8,404 nucleotides of DNA from NCBI GenBank assembly GCA_029960865.1, contig JASBVX010000046.1:1-8404 (forward strand), in the 5' to 3' direction. Below are positions 1 to 6,505 of this stretch, piece by piece. The notes beneath the pieces were generated by a model. That model searched no databases and was not told the DNA's origin. It was given only the letters and a program-made list of their open reading frames with translations. Numbering within the stretch: the stretch's first letter is position 1; each line of letters starts with the position of its first letter. The stretch comes from Bacillota bacterium (GTDB lineage Bacteria > Bacillota > Sulfobacillia > RBS10-35). The position numbers and the translations under genes were made by a program.

Positions 1-18
1 CCTTCGTCTTCCATCCGT

Positions 19-798
19 TTGGCTACCTGCAGCACTTCGCCCGGCCTCAACCACATTCCCATCCGCCTGGTGACGGCGGTGGAAGATCGCTCCTTCCATT
101 TCCACCTCCTCCACAAGGAAGACGTGGGTCGCGTCCGCTACCGCAAGGAGTGCACCGTCTGCGGAAAGGAGCTCTCGCAGGAAGATCTGGTCAAGGGCTA
201 TCCGGTGGGGGAAGGCCGCTACGTCATCCTGGAGGAAGAGGAGCTGGCCGCCTTGCCCCTTCCCAGCCAACACACCATCGAAATCGAAGATTTCATCGCC
301 CAAGAAGAGATTGACCCCATCTATTTTCAGAGGTCGTACTTCATCCTTCCCGAAGGGCCGGCAGCCCGGCCTTACGGCCTTCTCCGAGCCGTCCTGCGGC
401 AGCGCAGGAGGAGCGCCCTGGGGCGGCTGGCTCTGCGGCAAAAGGAATCTTTGGCCCTCATCCGGCTGTACGGTCCCGTTCTCCTTTTGGAAACCCTTCA
501 CCATCCCGAGGAGATCAAGCCGGTGGCCCCGGAAGATCTCCCCGAGATGGGGGAGCCCGGGGAAAGGGAGCTGGAGCTGGCGTTGGAGCTGGTGGAAAAG
601 ATGACGGTCCCCTTTCAGCCCCATCGGTACCCCGATCGCTACCGGGAGGCAGTCGCCCGGCTGGTGGAGCAAAAGATGGCCGGCGAAAAGGTGGCAGCCC
701 CGACAGGAGCGGCGCCCCTGCCGCCCCAGGATCTGGTGGAAGCCCTGCGCTTGAGCCTGGAGCGCACCCGGCAAAAGGAGGTTTCCCCCCGGCCGTGA
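19..798 (+). CDS. ku: Bacterial Ku protein (NHEJ DNA-end binding)
   Basis: Bacterial Ku forms a homodimeric ring that threads onto broken DNA ends in the cytoplasm and recruits LigD for non-homologous end joining. Seen here, numbering from TTG 19: GLNHIPIRL (residues 9-17, the end of the family's N-terminal strand), LHKED (31-35), a CTVC pair (45-48) followed by VKGY, EEIDPIYF (96-103), LLLETLHHPEE (155-165), and a C-terminal LVEALRLSLERTR helix (239-251) like the end of B. subtilis YkoV. At 259 residues it is shorter than many Ku proteins and lacks a long lysine-rich tail. The start is doubtful: the frame is open to base 1, TTG 19 has no Shine-Dalgarno, and the usual start Met and Trp of the first strand are missing. 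It may be 5'-partial or damaged. The stop overlaps the ligase start. The family call is secure; the N-terminus is not. Confidence 0.93.
   Translation: MATCSTSPGLNHIPIRLVTAVEDRSFHFHLLHKEDVGRVRYRKECTVCGKELSQEDLVKGYPVGEGRYVILEEEELAALPLPSQHTIEIEDFIAQEEIDPIYFQRSYFILPEGPAARPYGLLRAVLRQRRRSALGRLALRQKESLALIRLYGPVLLLETLHHPEEIKPVAPEDLPEMGEPGERELELALELVEKMTVPFQPHRYPDRYREAVARLVEQKMAGEKVAAPTGAAPLPPQDLVEALRLSLERTRQKEVSPRP
776..781 (+). promoter_or_regulatory. Ribosome binding site for LigD ligase
   Basis: A perfect AGGAGG lies inside the end of the Ku gene. It is 13 bases before GTG 795 and 16 before ATG 798, longer than usual. Because the Ku TGA (796-798) overlaps both possible starts, the ligase is probably also translated by coupling to Ku. 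Confidence 0.55.
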
Positions 799-1652
799 TG
801 GGTTTTCCCATTCCACCCCGGGTGATGGAACCCATCCTGTGGCCTGCTCCTTTTGCCGATCCCGCCTTTGCCTGGGAAGTCAAATGGGACGGGATCCGCC
901 TCGTGACCTATGGGGGCCTCCATCACCTCCAGGCGGTCACCAAGGGAGGAAGGCGGGTGGAAGAGCGCTACCCCGAGCTGGCAGCGCTTGTGGGAAGGGA
1001 GGCGGTGTGGGACGGGGAAATGGTCGTCATTCGGGAAGGGAAAGCGGATTTTCCGGCCCTTTTGTCCCGCCACCGGGGAAAGAGTCGCCTTCCCGCCACC
1101 TACATGGTCTTCGACCTCTTGTACTGGAAGGGCAAAGATCTCAGGCCCCTGCCCTACGAAGACCGCCGCCTCCTTTTGGCAGAGGTTTTTCCCCGCCCAG
1201 GGGACGCCATCGCCCCGGTGGATGCCTTCCCGGGGGAACAGGGCCGGGATCTTTTTGGGGCCATCCAGGTCTTGGGGTGGGAGGGGCTGGTGGCCAAGCG
1301 CAAAGATGCCCCCTACCGCCCTGGTCCCCAGGGGACCTGGCGCAAGGTGAAGGCCTTTCGCGTGGAGCCCTTTTGGGTGGGGGGATGGCTGGCGGAGCGG
1401 GGGTCCCTTCTCTTGGGAAAAGAGACGCCGGAAGGCCTGGCCTACGTGGGGAGGGCAGCCTACCGGGGGGGGAAGGAGCCCCCCTTGAGAAGGCGAACCA
1501 CATCGCCTTTTTTGAGCCTTCCTTCCTTTCGGGAAACACCTTTTTTCGTGGATCCTTCCCACCAGGCCCTCATCCGTTTTCTAGAGTGGACCCCGAAGGG
1601 CCTCCTGCGGTCTGCCACCTTTCAGCGATGGGTATGGGATACCTCCAGGTAA
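795..1652 (+). CDS. ligD: ATP-dependent DNA ligase, LigD ligase domain as a separate protein
   Basis: This enzyme seals double-strand breaks held by Ku, using ATP to form a ligase-AMP intermediate. Numbering from GTG 795: nucleotidyltransferase motif I VKWDG with the predicted adenylated lysine K30; WDGEMVV (72-78); the FDLLYWKG strand (106-113); motif IV EGLVAK (163-168); PYRPG; and motif V KVK (184-186). An OB-fold follows (about 190-285) with GGW, SLLLG, YVGRAAY and a closing EWTPKGLLRSATF segment that matches the usual end of LigD ligase domains, so the ligase looks complete at 285 residues. GTG 795 and ATG 798 are both possible starts; ATG 798 shares one base with the Ku TGA. In B. subtilis LigD (YkoU) this domain is fused to the polymerase. 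Here the frame closes at TAA 1650-1652 and the polymerase lies in the -1 frame. Confidence 0.93.
   Translation: MMGFPIPPRVMEPILWPAPFADPAFAWEVKWDGIRLVTYGGLHHLQAVTKGGRRVEERYPELAALVGREAVWDGEMVVIREGKADFPALLSRHRGKSRLPATYMVFDLLYWKGKDLRPLPYEDRRLLLAEVFPRPGDAIAPVDAFPGEQGRDLFGAIQVLGWEGLVAKRKDAPYRPGPQGTWRKVKAFRVEPFWVGGWLAERGSLLLGKETPEGLAYVGRAAYRGGKEPPLRRRTTSPFLSLPSFRETPFFVDPSHQALIRFLEWTPKGLLRSATFQRWVWDTSR
1508..1514 (+). other. Possible -1 slippery heptamer (T TTT TTG)
   Basis: A run of six T followed by G is read in the ligase frame as ccT TTT TTG, the X XXY YYZ phase that permits -1 slippage. A -1 shift here would enter the frame that encodes the polymerase, which is open across this whole region. 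The TTG form is weaker than TTC or TTA forms. No function is shown. Confidence 0.25.
1541..1547 (+). other. Possible -1 slippery heptamer (T TTT TTC)
   Basis: The ligase frame reads ccT TTT TTC, a canonical slippery heptamer in the correct phase. Slipping back one base makes the next codon CGT at 1547, in the polymerase frame, which stays open to 2551. The product would be 251 ligase residues plus 334 more (585 total), close in size to fused B. subtilis LigD. It would however lose the last 34 ligase residues, including the conserved EWT segment. A 7-bp inverted repeat downstream (1564-1570 with 1597-1603) starts 16 bases after the heptamer, farther than the usual 5-9. Confidence 0.3.
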
Positions 1653-2551
1653 GGTCCCGGCGGGTGCCCTGGAGCCATCCTTCCCGCAGGCTTCTCGGCC
1701 GTTACGACAAGGAAGACCTCTTGCGCTACTACCTTGCCGTCGCGCCCTGGTTCCTTCCCCACCTGCAGGATCGGCCCCTGGTCCTGACCCGCTATCCAAG
1801 GGGCATCGAGGAAGAGGGCTTCTACCAGAAGAACGTGGACATGGCGCCACCCTGGCTCGCCACCTGGAAGGACCCGGCGCACCCGGAGGCGCCCCGGTAC
1901 CTGCTCTGCCAAGAGGAAGCTGCCCTGGCCTGGATGGCCCAGATGGCGGTCCTGGAAGTGCACCCGTGGTATTCCCGGCGCTTTTCCCCCGACGAGCCCG
2001 ACTGGGCAGTGGTGGATCTGGACCCCATGGCGCCCGCCACCTTTGAGGACGCCCGGGAGGTGGCAAAGGTCCTGCGGGATTATTTCCAGACCACGGGCAT
2101 CGCGGCCTTTATCAAGACGTCGGGGGCCACGGGGCTTCACATCTACCTCCCCCTGGGAAGGGGCTGGACCTACGGGGAAAGCCGTGAGCTGGCGCACCTT
2201 CTCGGGGAGGCCTTGGCGGCCCTCTGGCCGGAGAAAGTCACCCTGGAACGGCGAGTGGAGCGGCGAGGCGGGCGGGTCTACTGGGATTACCTGCAAAACG
2301 GGCGGGGCAAAACCCTGGCGGCCCCCTACAGCCCGCGGCCGGCGCCCCATGGGCCCGTCTCCACCCCGTTTTTGTGGGAGGAGCTGGAGCAGGTGGACGC
2401 CGCCCGCTGGACTCTGGAGACGGTCCCTGGCTATCTTTCGCAAAGAGGCGATCCCTGGCGGGAGATCACGGGCATGGCACAGGATCTTAGGCCCTTTCTT
2501 TTGGAACTCAAAAGGAAAGCGGGACGTCCGAGGCAAGGGAGGCGGGTTTGA
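1628..2551 (+). CDS. ligD: LigD-type primase-polymerase (NHEJ gap-filling) as a separate protein
   Basis: This is an archaeo-eukaryotic-primase-fold polymerase that fills gaps and adds nucleotides (often ribonucleotides) at Ku-bound ends before ligation. Numbering from ATG 1628: N-terminal VPWSHPSRRL (13-22); DRPLVLTRYPRGI (48-60); FYQKN (65-69); EVHPW (110-114); the metal-binding DLD of VVDLDP (D130, D132); KTSGATGLH (163-171); a third acidic residue D220 in WDYLQN; TLAAPYS (229-235); and VSTPFLWEEL (244-253). At 307 residues it is a complete polymerase domain. The start is uncertain. ATG 1628 and ATG 1634 overlap the ligase end by 25 or 19 bases but lack a Shine-Dalgarno. GTG 1664 (residue 13) has an AGGTAAGG 9 bases upstream and starts exactly where family similarity starts, giving 295 residues and an 11-base gap. 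The longer form is reported. The stop overlaps the next gene's TTG. Confidence 0.92.
   Translation: MGMGYLQVRSRRVPWSHPSRRLLGRYDKEDLLRYYLAVAPWFLPHLQDRPLVLTRYPRGIEEEGFYQKNVDMAPPWLATWKDPAHPEAPRYLLCQEEAALAWMAQMAVLEVHPWYSRRFSPDEPDWAVVDLDPMAPATFEDAREVAKVLRDYFQTTGIAAFIKTSGATGLHIYLPLGRGWTYGESRELAHLLGEALAALWPEKVTLERRVERRGGRVYWDYLQNGRGKTLAAPYSPRPAPHGPVSTPFLWEELEQVDAARWTLETVPGYLSQRGDPWREITGMAQDLRPFLLELKRKAGRPRQGRRV
2537..2542 (+). promoter_or_regulatory. Ribosome binding site deciding the TTG start of the first carboxypeptidase
   Basis: GGGAGG (within AAGGGAGG, 2535-2542) ends five bases before TTG 2548. That supports this start over the in-frame TTG 2554 or ATG 2590. The site sits inside the last polymerase codons. 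Confidence 0.65.
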
Positions 2552-3735
2552 TCTTGAGGTTTCGTGGAAGACGTCGGCTGGCGTCTCTTATGGCAGGGTT
2601 TTTGGCGTTGGTGGGGCTCCTTTGGCCCGGGCCTCTTGGGGCCGAGGAAGCCCCTTCCTTCGCGACAGTGCCGCCACCTCCGGCCATCGAAGCCAGGAGC
2701 GCTCTTCTTTTGGACGTGGAAACCGGGACGGTCCTTTACGCCAAGAATCCCGATGAGCCCATGCCGCCTGCCAGTTTGACCAAGATCATGACCATGTATC
2801 TGGCCCTGGACGATCTGGCAGCGGGAAAGATCACTTTGGGGGAAACGGTGCCCGTGACTCCCGAGGCCTACGCGCTGGCCCGCAATCCCAACCTCTCCAA
2901 CATGTTCTTGCAGCCTGATCTTCCCGTAACGGTGGAGCAAATCTTCAAGGGCATCATGGTCTCTTCGGGGAACGATGCCGCCACGGCCCTGGCCCAGTTC
3001 CTGGCCGGGGGTTCTGAAAAGGCTTTCGTGCAGCGGATGAACGAGAAGGCGGCCTCCCTGAATCTGCGCCAGACCCACTTCGGGGATGCGTCCGGCCTGG
3101 CGGTGGATGACCAGACGACCGCGGCCGATATGGCTCGCCTTTCCCGCCAGCTCCTTTTGGATCATCCCGAGATTCTGGACTACAGTGCCATCAAGAAGTT
3201 TCAGTACAACATCGAATATGAGCAGCCCAATTACAACAGCCTTCTCTTTCGCGATGAGCGGGTGGATGGGCTCAAAACGGGCCACATCGGCGGTGTCTAC
3301 CATCTGGTGGCCACGGGAAGCCAGGGGGACCTGCGCCTCTTGGCCGTCGTGATGGGGGCCAAAAGCATGGCCCAAAGGGCCGATGAGGCCCAGGCTCTTT
3401 TGGACTGGGGTTTCAACCACTTCCGCCTGTGGAACTACCGGGAGACAGTCCAGGTGTCCCTGTACAAGGGTCGCCAGAGAGAAGCCTCGATACCGGTGGC
3501 GTTGACGGCGGTCGTCCCCAGCGGGGAAGAGCCCGCCGTCACCTTGACCCTTCCTTCCTACCTGGTGGCTCCCCTTCCCCAGGGAACCCAGGTGGGAACG
3601 GTGGAAGCCTCGGTGGGGGGCGCTTCCTTTCAGGCTCCCGTCCTTTTGAACCAGGATCTGGAGAGGGGTAGCTTTCTCCGCGTCCTTTGGGATAGCCTGA
3701 AGTTGGCGCTTTTGCGTCTTTTCGGTCGTTTGTAG
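2548..3735 (+). CDS. D-alanyl-D-alanine carboxypeptidase, PBP5/DacA-like
   Basis: This low-molecular-weight penicillin-binding protein (peptidase family S11) removes the terminal D-Ala from peptidoglycan pentapeptides outside the membrane. It has a basic n-region (RFRGRRR), a hydrophobic segment (about 14-30) and a probable signal-peptidase site after LGA (30-32). Catalytic motifs are SLTK (S76 nucleophile, K79), SGN (140-142) and KTG (243-245). A PBP5 C-terminal beta domain follows (about 300-370), ending in an amphipathic tail (VLWDSLKLALLRLF) that probably anchors it to the membrane. The AIEARSALLLD, NMFL and QPNYNSLLF stretches and the tail recall proteobacterial DacA more than typical Bacillus DacF; this is a resemblance by eye. 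Length (395) is normal. TTG 2548 was chosen for its Shine-Dalgarno and because ATG 2590 would remove the positive n-region. Its start overlaps the polymerase TGA, implying co-translation with the NHEJ genes. Confidence 0.93.
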   Translation: MILRFRGRRRLASLMAGFLALVGLLWPGPLGAEEAPSFATVPPPPAIEARSALLLDVETGTVLYAKNPDEPMPPASLTKIMTMYLALDDLAAGKITLGETVPVTPEAYALARNPNLSNMFLQPDLPVTVEQIFKGIMVSSGNDAATALAQFLAGGSEKAFVQRMNEKAASLNLRQTHFGDASGLAVDDQTTAADMARLSRQLLLDHPEILDYSAIKKFQYNIEYEQPNYNSLLFRDERVDGLKTGHIGGVYHLVATGSQGDLRLLAVVMGAKSMAQRADEAQALLDWGFNHFRLWNYRETVQVSLYKGRQREASIPVALTAVVPSGEEPAVTLTLPSYLVAPLPQGTQVGTVEASVGGASFQAPVLLNQDLERGSFLRVLWDSLKLALLRLFGRL

Positions 3736-3774
3736 CAGGATTTCCCGGACGTGGCTCTAAATAGGGAAAAGACG
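3715..3774 (+). repeat. 9-bp inverted repeat spanning the carboxypeptidase stop and the spacer
   Basis: CGTCTTTTC (3715-3723) and GAAAAGACG (3766-3774) are perfect reverse complements separated by 42 bases. Nested inside is a 6-bp pair, TTTCCC (3741-3746) with GGGAAA (3764-3769); its right arm overlaps that of the larger pair, so the two are alternatives. There is no T-tract after the right arm, so it is not a good intrinsic terminator. The spacer 3736-3800 shows no convincing sigma-A promoter. Confidence 0.3.
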
Positions 3775-3784
3775 GTCTGTCGAA

Positions 3785-3789
3785 AGGAG
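3785..3789 (+). promoter_or_regulatory. Ribosome binding site for UPF0182 protein
   Basis: AGGAG lies 11 bases upstream of TTG 3801. No ATG or GTG start lies nearby in frame before the first membrane helix, so TTG 3801 is the best start. Confidence 0.5.
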
Positions 3790-3800
3790 CAGCCAAAGCA

Positions 3801-6497
3801 TTGACAAGGCGCGTCAGTATCTGGGGGTTCATCGTCGCCGTTCTTCTCCTCTTTATTTTGGCCACGGGCTTCAGCCGGATATACGTGGACCTGATGTGGT
3901 TCAAGAGCCTCAATTTCGTCTCGGTCTTCTGGATCACCCTCCAGACCCGGTGGGTTGTGGGCGCGGTAGGCGGGCTCCTCTTCGGCCTCTTGACGTGGAT
4001 CAACCTTCTGGTGACCCGTCCGGCCCTGCAGGAGCTTTCCCAGGAAATCATTCCCCCCGAGATTCATGAGTGGGTCACCCCTCGCCGCGTGAGGTTCCTT
4101 CTGGCGGCCGTGGCGGCGGTGGTGGCCCTTCTCGCGGGGCTGGCCCTGGGGCAAGAATGGCTGACGGTGCTGCGCCATCTGAAAGGGGTACCTTTCGGCG
4201 GCGATCCCGATCCCGTCTTTCAGCTGGACGTGGGGTTCTACATCTTCCACCTCCCCTTCTACCAGCTGGTGTACAGCAGCCTGGCCACCCTGATCCTCTT
4301 CAACGTTCTCCTGGCCGGGGGAGCTTACCTTATCGGGGGCTACATCCACTTTTTCTCCGGCCGCTTGCAGGTCCATCCCCGGGCCCGGGGCCATTTGAGC
4401 TTTCTCATCGGCCTGTACTTCCTGTTGAAGGCAGGGGGATATTGGCTCTCCGCCTACCAGCTCCTTTTTAGCCAAAGGGGCGTCGCCTTCGGCGCCAGCT
4501 ATACCGACATCCACGCCATGTTGCCGGCCTTGCGGATCCTTTCGGTGGTGGCCCTCCTGGTGGCGGCGGTGGCCTTTTTCAACATGGTGCGCCCGCGCCT
4601 GCGCCTTCTGGGGGGCGCCGTGGTGGCCTTGGCGGTCCTTTCGGTGGGCCTGGGGAATGCCTGGCCCTACGTGCTGCAAGAGTTTGTGGTAAAGCCCAAC
4701 GAAATTGTCAGGGAGACCCCCTACATTGCCCGCAACATTGCCTTCACCCGGAGAGCCTTCGCCCTGGACCGGATCCAGCAGCAGTTTTTCCCGGCCGAGT
4801 TGAACCTCACGGCCGCGGATGTGTCCCAGCAAAACCCCACCATCCAGAATGTGCGCCTGTGGGACTGGGACATCACCGACAAGATCTATCAGCAGCTGCA
4901 GGGTTTGCGTTCCTATTACCGGTTCGACCAGATGAACATCGATCGCTACCGGATCGGAGGCGAGCTGCGGCAGGTGTTGATCGCCGCGCGGGAGATCGAC
5001 TACAGCCTCTTGCCCGGCCAGACGTGGGTGAATTTGCATTTGAAATATACCCACGGCTACGGGGTGGCGGCCAGCCCCGCGGCGCGGGTGGACAGCGACG
5101 GTTTTCCCGTGTTTTGGGTGAAAGATGTACCTCCCATCTCGGAGGTGCCGGAGCTGACCATCGTGCGGCCCGAGATCTATTACGGGGAACAGACCAACAC
5201 CTATGCCATCGTCAACACGGCGGAAGAGGAATTCGATTACCCCAAGGGAGAAAGCAACGCCTACACCCGCTACGAGGGGGAGGGGGGCGTGCCCGTGGGA
5301 TCCCTCTTCCACCGGCTCATCTTTGCCTTGCGGGAACAAAACTACAACATCCTTTTCAGCAGCTCCATCCTACCGGACAGCCGGGCCCTCATCTACCGCA
5401 ACGTCCGAGAGCGAGTGCAGCGGATCGCCCATTACCTGGTCTACGAAAAAAGCCCCTACATCGTGGTGGATCAGGGCCGTCTCTTCTGGATCCTGGATGC
5501 CTATACCGTGAGCGATGCCTTCCCCTATGCCGCCCCTTATGACGGCATCAACTACATCCGGAATTCCGTCAAGGTTACGGTGGATGCCTACAACGGGGAC
5601 GTCCACTTTTACGTGGCCGAAGAGGAACCCATCATCGACACCTACAAGAAGATCTTCCCCGATCTCTTTGAGCCCCTTTCCGCCATGCCCGATACCCTGC
5701 GGGCCCACATCCGCTACCCAGAATACCTCTTCACCCTCCAGGGGGATGCTTACGCCCGCTACCACATGACCGATCCGCAGGTTTTTTACAACAGCGAAGA
5801 CATGTGGCAGGTAGCCCGGGAGGTGGCGGGGGCCGGCTCCCAGCCGGTGGCCCCTTACTATGCCATCCTGGAACTTCCCGGGGCGCAGCAGCCTGAATTC
5901 ATCCTCCTGCGGCCCTATACGCCCTTGCGCCGGACCAACATGGTGGCCTGGATCGGAGCCCGCTCCGACGGGGCCCACTACGGCCACATGATCTCGTTCC
6001 TCTTCCCCAAAGACAAGACGGTGCTGGGCCCCCAGCAAGTGGAGTCCAACATCAACTCCACCCCGGAGATTTCGCAATCCCTCACCCTCTGGAACCAGCA
6101 GGGGTCCCAGGTGACCCGGGGCAACCTCCTGGTGATCCCCATCAAGGATTCCATCCTGTACGTGGAGCCTCTCTACCTGCAAGGGGCCGATTCTCCCCTT
6201 CCGCGCCTGCAGCGGGTCATCGTGGCCTATGCCAGCCGGGTGGCCATGGCCCCGACCCTGGAAGAAGCTCTGGCCCTCATTTTCGGGGGGGAGGGGGCCC
6301 TTCCTCCCGAAGAAAGTTCGGACCAGGCGGCCAATATGATGGCCCTGGTGAACCGCGCCCAGGAGCTGTATACCCAGGCAGAGGAGGCCCTCATGGCGGG
6401 GGATTTCGCCCTTTACGGCACGAAGATTAAAGAGCTGGGGATCGTCTTGAATCGCCTGCAAGAGATGGCGGTTTCGCCCAGCCCGGCAAATCCCTAA
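3801..6497 (+). CDS. UPF0182 family integral membrane protein, function unknown
   Basis: A large membrane protein of the UPF0182 / COG1615 family, whose biochemical role is not established. Seven probable helices are visible at about residues 8-28, 51-71, 97-117, 155-178, 199-222, 243-263 and 268-288, with charged segments such as RPRLRL between them. About 560 residues, probably extracytoplasmic, follow. Family-typical stretches include QLDVGFYIFHLPFYQ (141-155), KPNEIVRETPYIARNI, YDGINYIRNSVKVTVDAY, FYNSEDMW, QVESNINSTPEISQ and YVEPLYLQ. The last 80 residues are acidic and helical (AQELYTQAEEALMAGDFALY), reminiscent of a tetratricopeptide-like hairpin, as often seen at the end of this family. 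At 898 residues it is full length with no visible break. It lies between a peptidoglycan carboxypeptidase and a RodZ-like gene, which suggests an envelope role; that is inference. The start is TTG with AGGAG upstream. Only eight bases separate it from the next gene's first possible start. Confidence 0.93.
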   Translation: MTRRVSIWGFIVAVLLLFILATGFSRIYVDLMWFKSLNFVSVFWITLQTRWVVGAVGGLLFGLLTWINLLVTRPALQELSQEIIPPEIHEWVTPRRVRFLLAAVAAVVALLAGLALGQEWLTVLRHLKGVPFGGDPDPVFQLDVGFYIFHLPFYQLVYSSLATLILFNVLLAGGAYLIGGYIHFFSGRLQVHPRARGHLSFLIGLYFLLKAGGYWLSAYQLLFSQRGVAFGASYTDIHAMLPALRILSVVALLVAAVAFFNMVRPRLRLLGGAVVALAVLSVGLGNAWPYVLQEFVVKPNEIVRETPYIARNIAFTRRAFALDRIQQQFFPAELNLTAADVSQQNPTIQNVRLWDWDITDKIYQQLQGLRSYYRFDQMNIDRYRIGGELRQVLIAAREIDYSLLPGQTWVNLHLKYTHGYGVAASPAARVDSDGFPVFWVKDVPPISEVPELTIVRPEIYYGEQTNTYAIVNTAEEEFDYPKGESNAYTRYEGEGGVPVGSLFHRLIFALREQNYNILFSSSILPDSRALIYRNVRERVQRIAHYLVYEKSPYIVVDQGRLFWILDAYTVSDAFPYAAPYDGINYIRNSVKVTVDAYNGDVHFYVAEEEPIIDTYKKIFPDLFEPLSAMPDTLRAHIRYPEYLFTLQGDAYARYHMTDPQVFYNSEDMWQVAREVAGAGSQPVAPYYAILELPGAQQPEFILLRPYTPLRRTNMVAWIGARSDGAHYGHMISFLFPKDKTVLGPQQVESNINSTPEISQSLTLWNQQGSQVTRGNLLVIPIKDSILYVEPLYLQGADSPLPRLQRVIVAYASRVAMAPTLEEALALIFGGEGALPPEESSDQAANMMALVNRAQELYTQAEEALMAGDFALYGTKIKELGIVLNRLQEMAVSPSPANP

Positions 6498-6503
6498 AAG
6501 GAG
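6498..6503 (+). promoter_or_regulatory. Ribosome binding site for RodZ-like gene
   Basis: AAGGAG begins immediately after the UPF0182 stop. It is only two bases before GTG 6506 and 14 before GTG 6518, so neither spacing is ideal. A second purine-rich GGGAGG at 6511-6516 is too close to GTG 6518. The start cannot be settled from the sequence. Confidence 0.4.
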
Positions 6504-6505
6504 AG

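Noticed and set aside
3..50. Alternative frame at the left edge reading FVFHPFGYLQHFARP, faintly like metal-binding ABC solute receptors
   Set aside because: Only about 15 residues, no support beyond a vague pattern. It could hint at a chimeric contig end but cannot be argued from this length.
839..1627. Long upstream open extension of the polymerase frame across the ligase gene
   Set aside because: Its translation is Gly/Pro/Arg-rich low complexity without family motifs, while the overlapping frame encodes a clear ligase. It is open because of GC-rich codon use, though it matters for the frameshift idea.
1622..2536. 304-residue minus-strand open frame opposite the LigD polymerase
   Set aside because: Shadow of a clearly coding + strand; composition is not protein-like.
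3801..3829. TTGACA at 3801 as a -35 box
   Set aside because: No -10-like sequence lies 16-18 bases downstream (the region is G-rich), and the TTG is better explained as the UPF0182 start codon.
3630..5339. 569-residue open frame on the minus strand opposite UPF0182
   Set aside because: It lacks recognisable motifs and has His/Gly/Gln-rich composition typical of antisense shadows in GC-rich genes. The + strand gene is certain.
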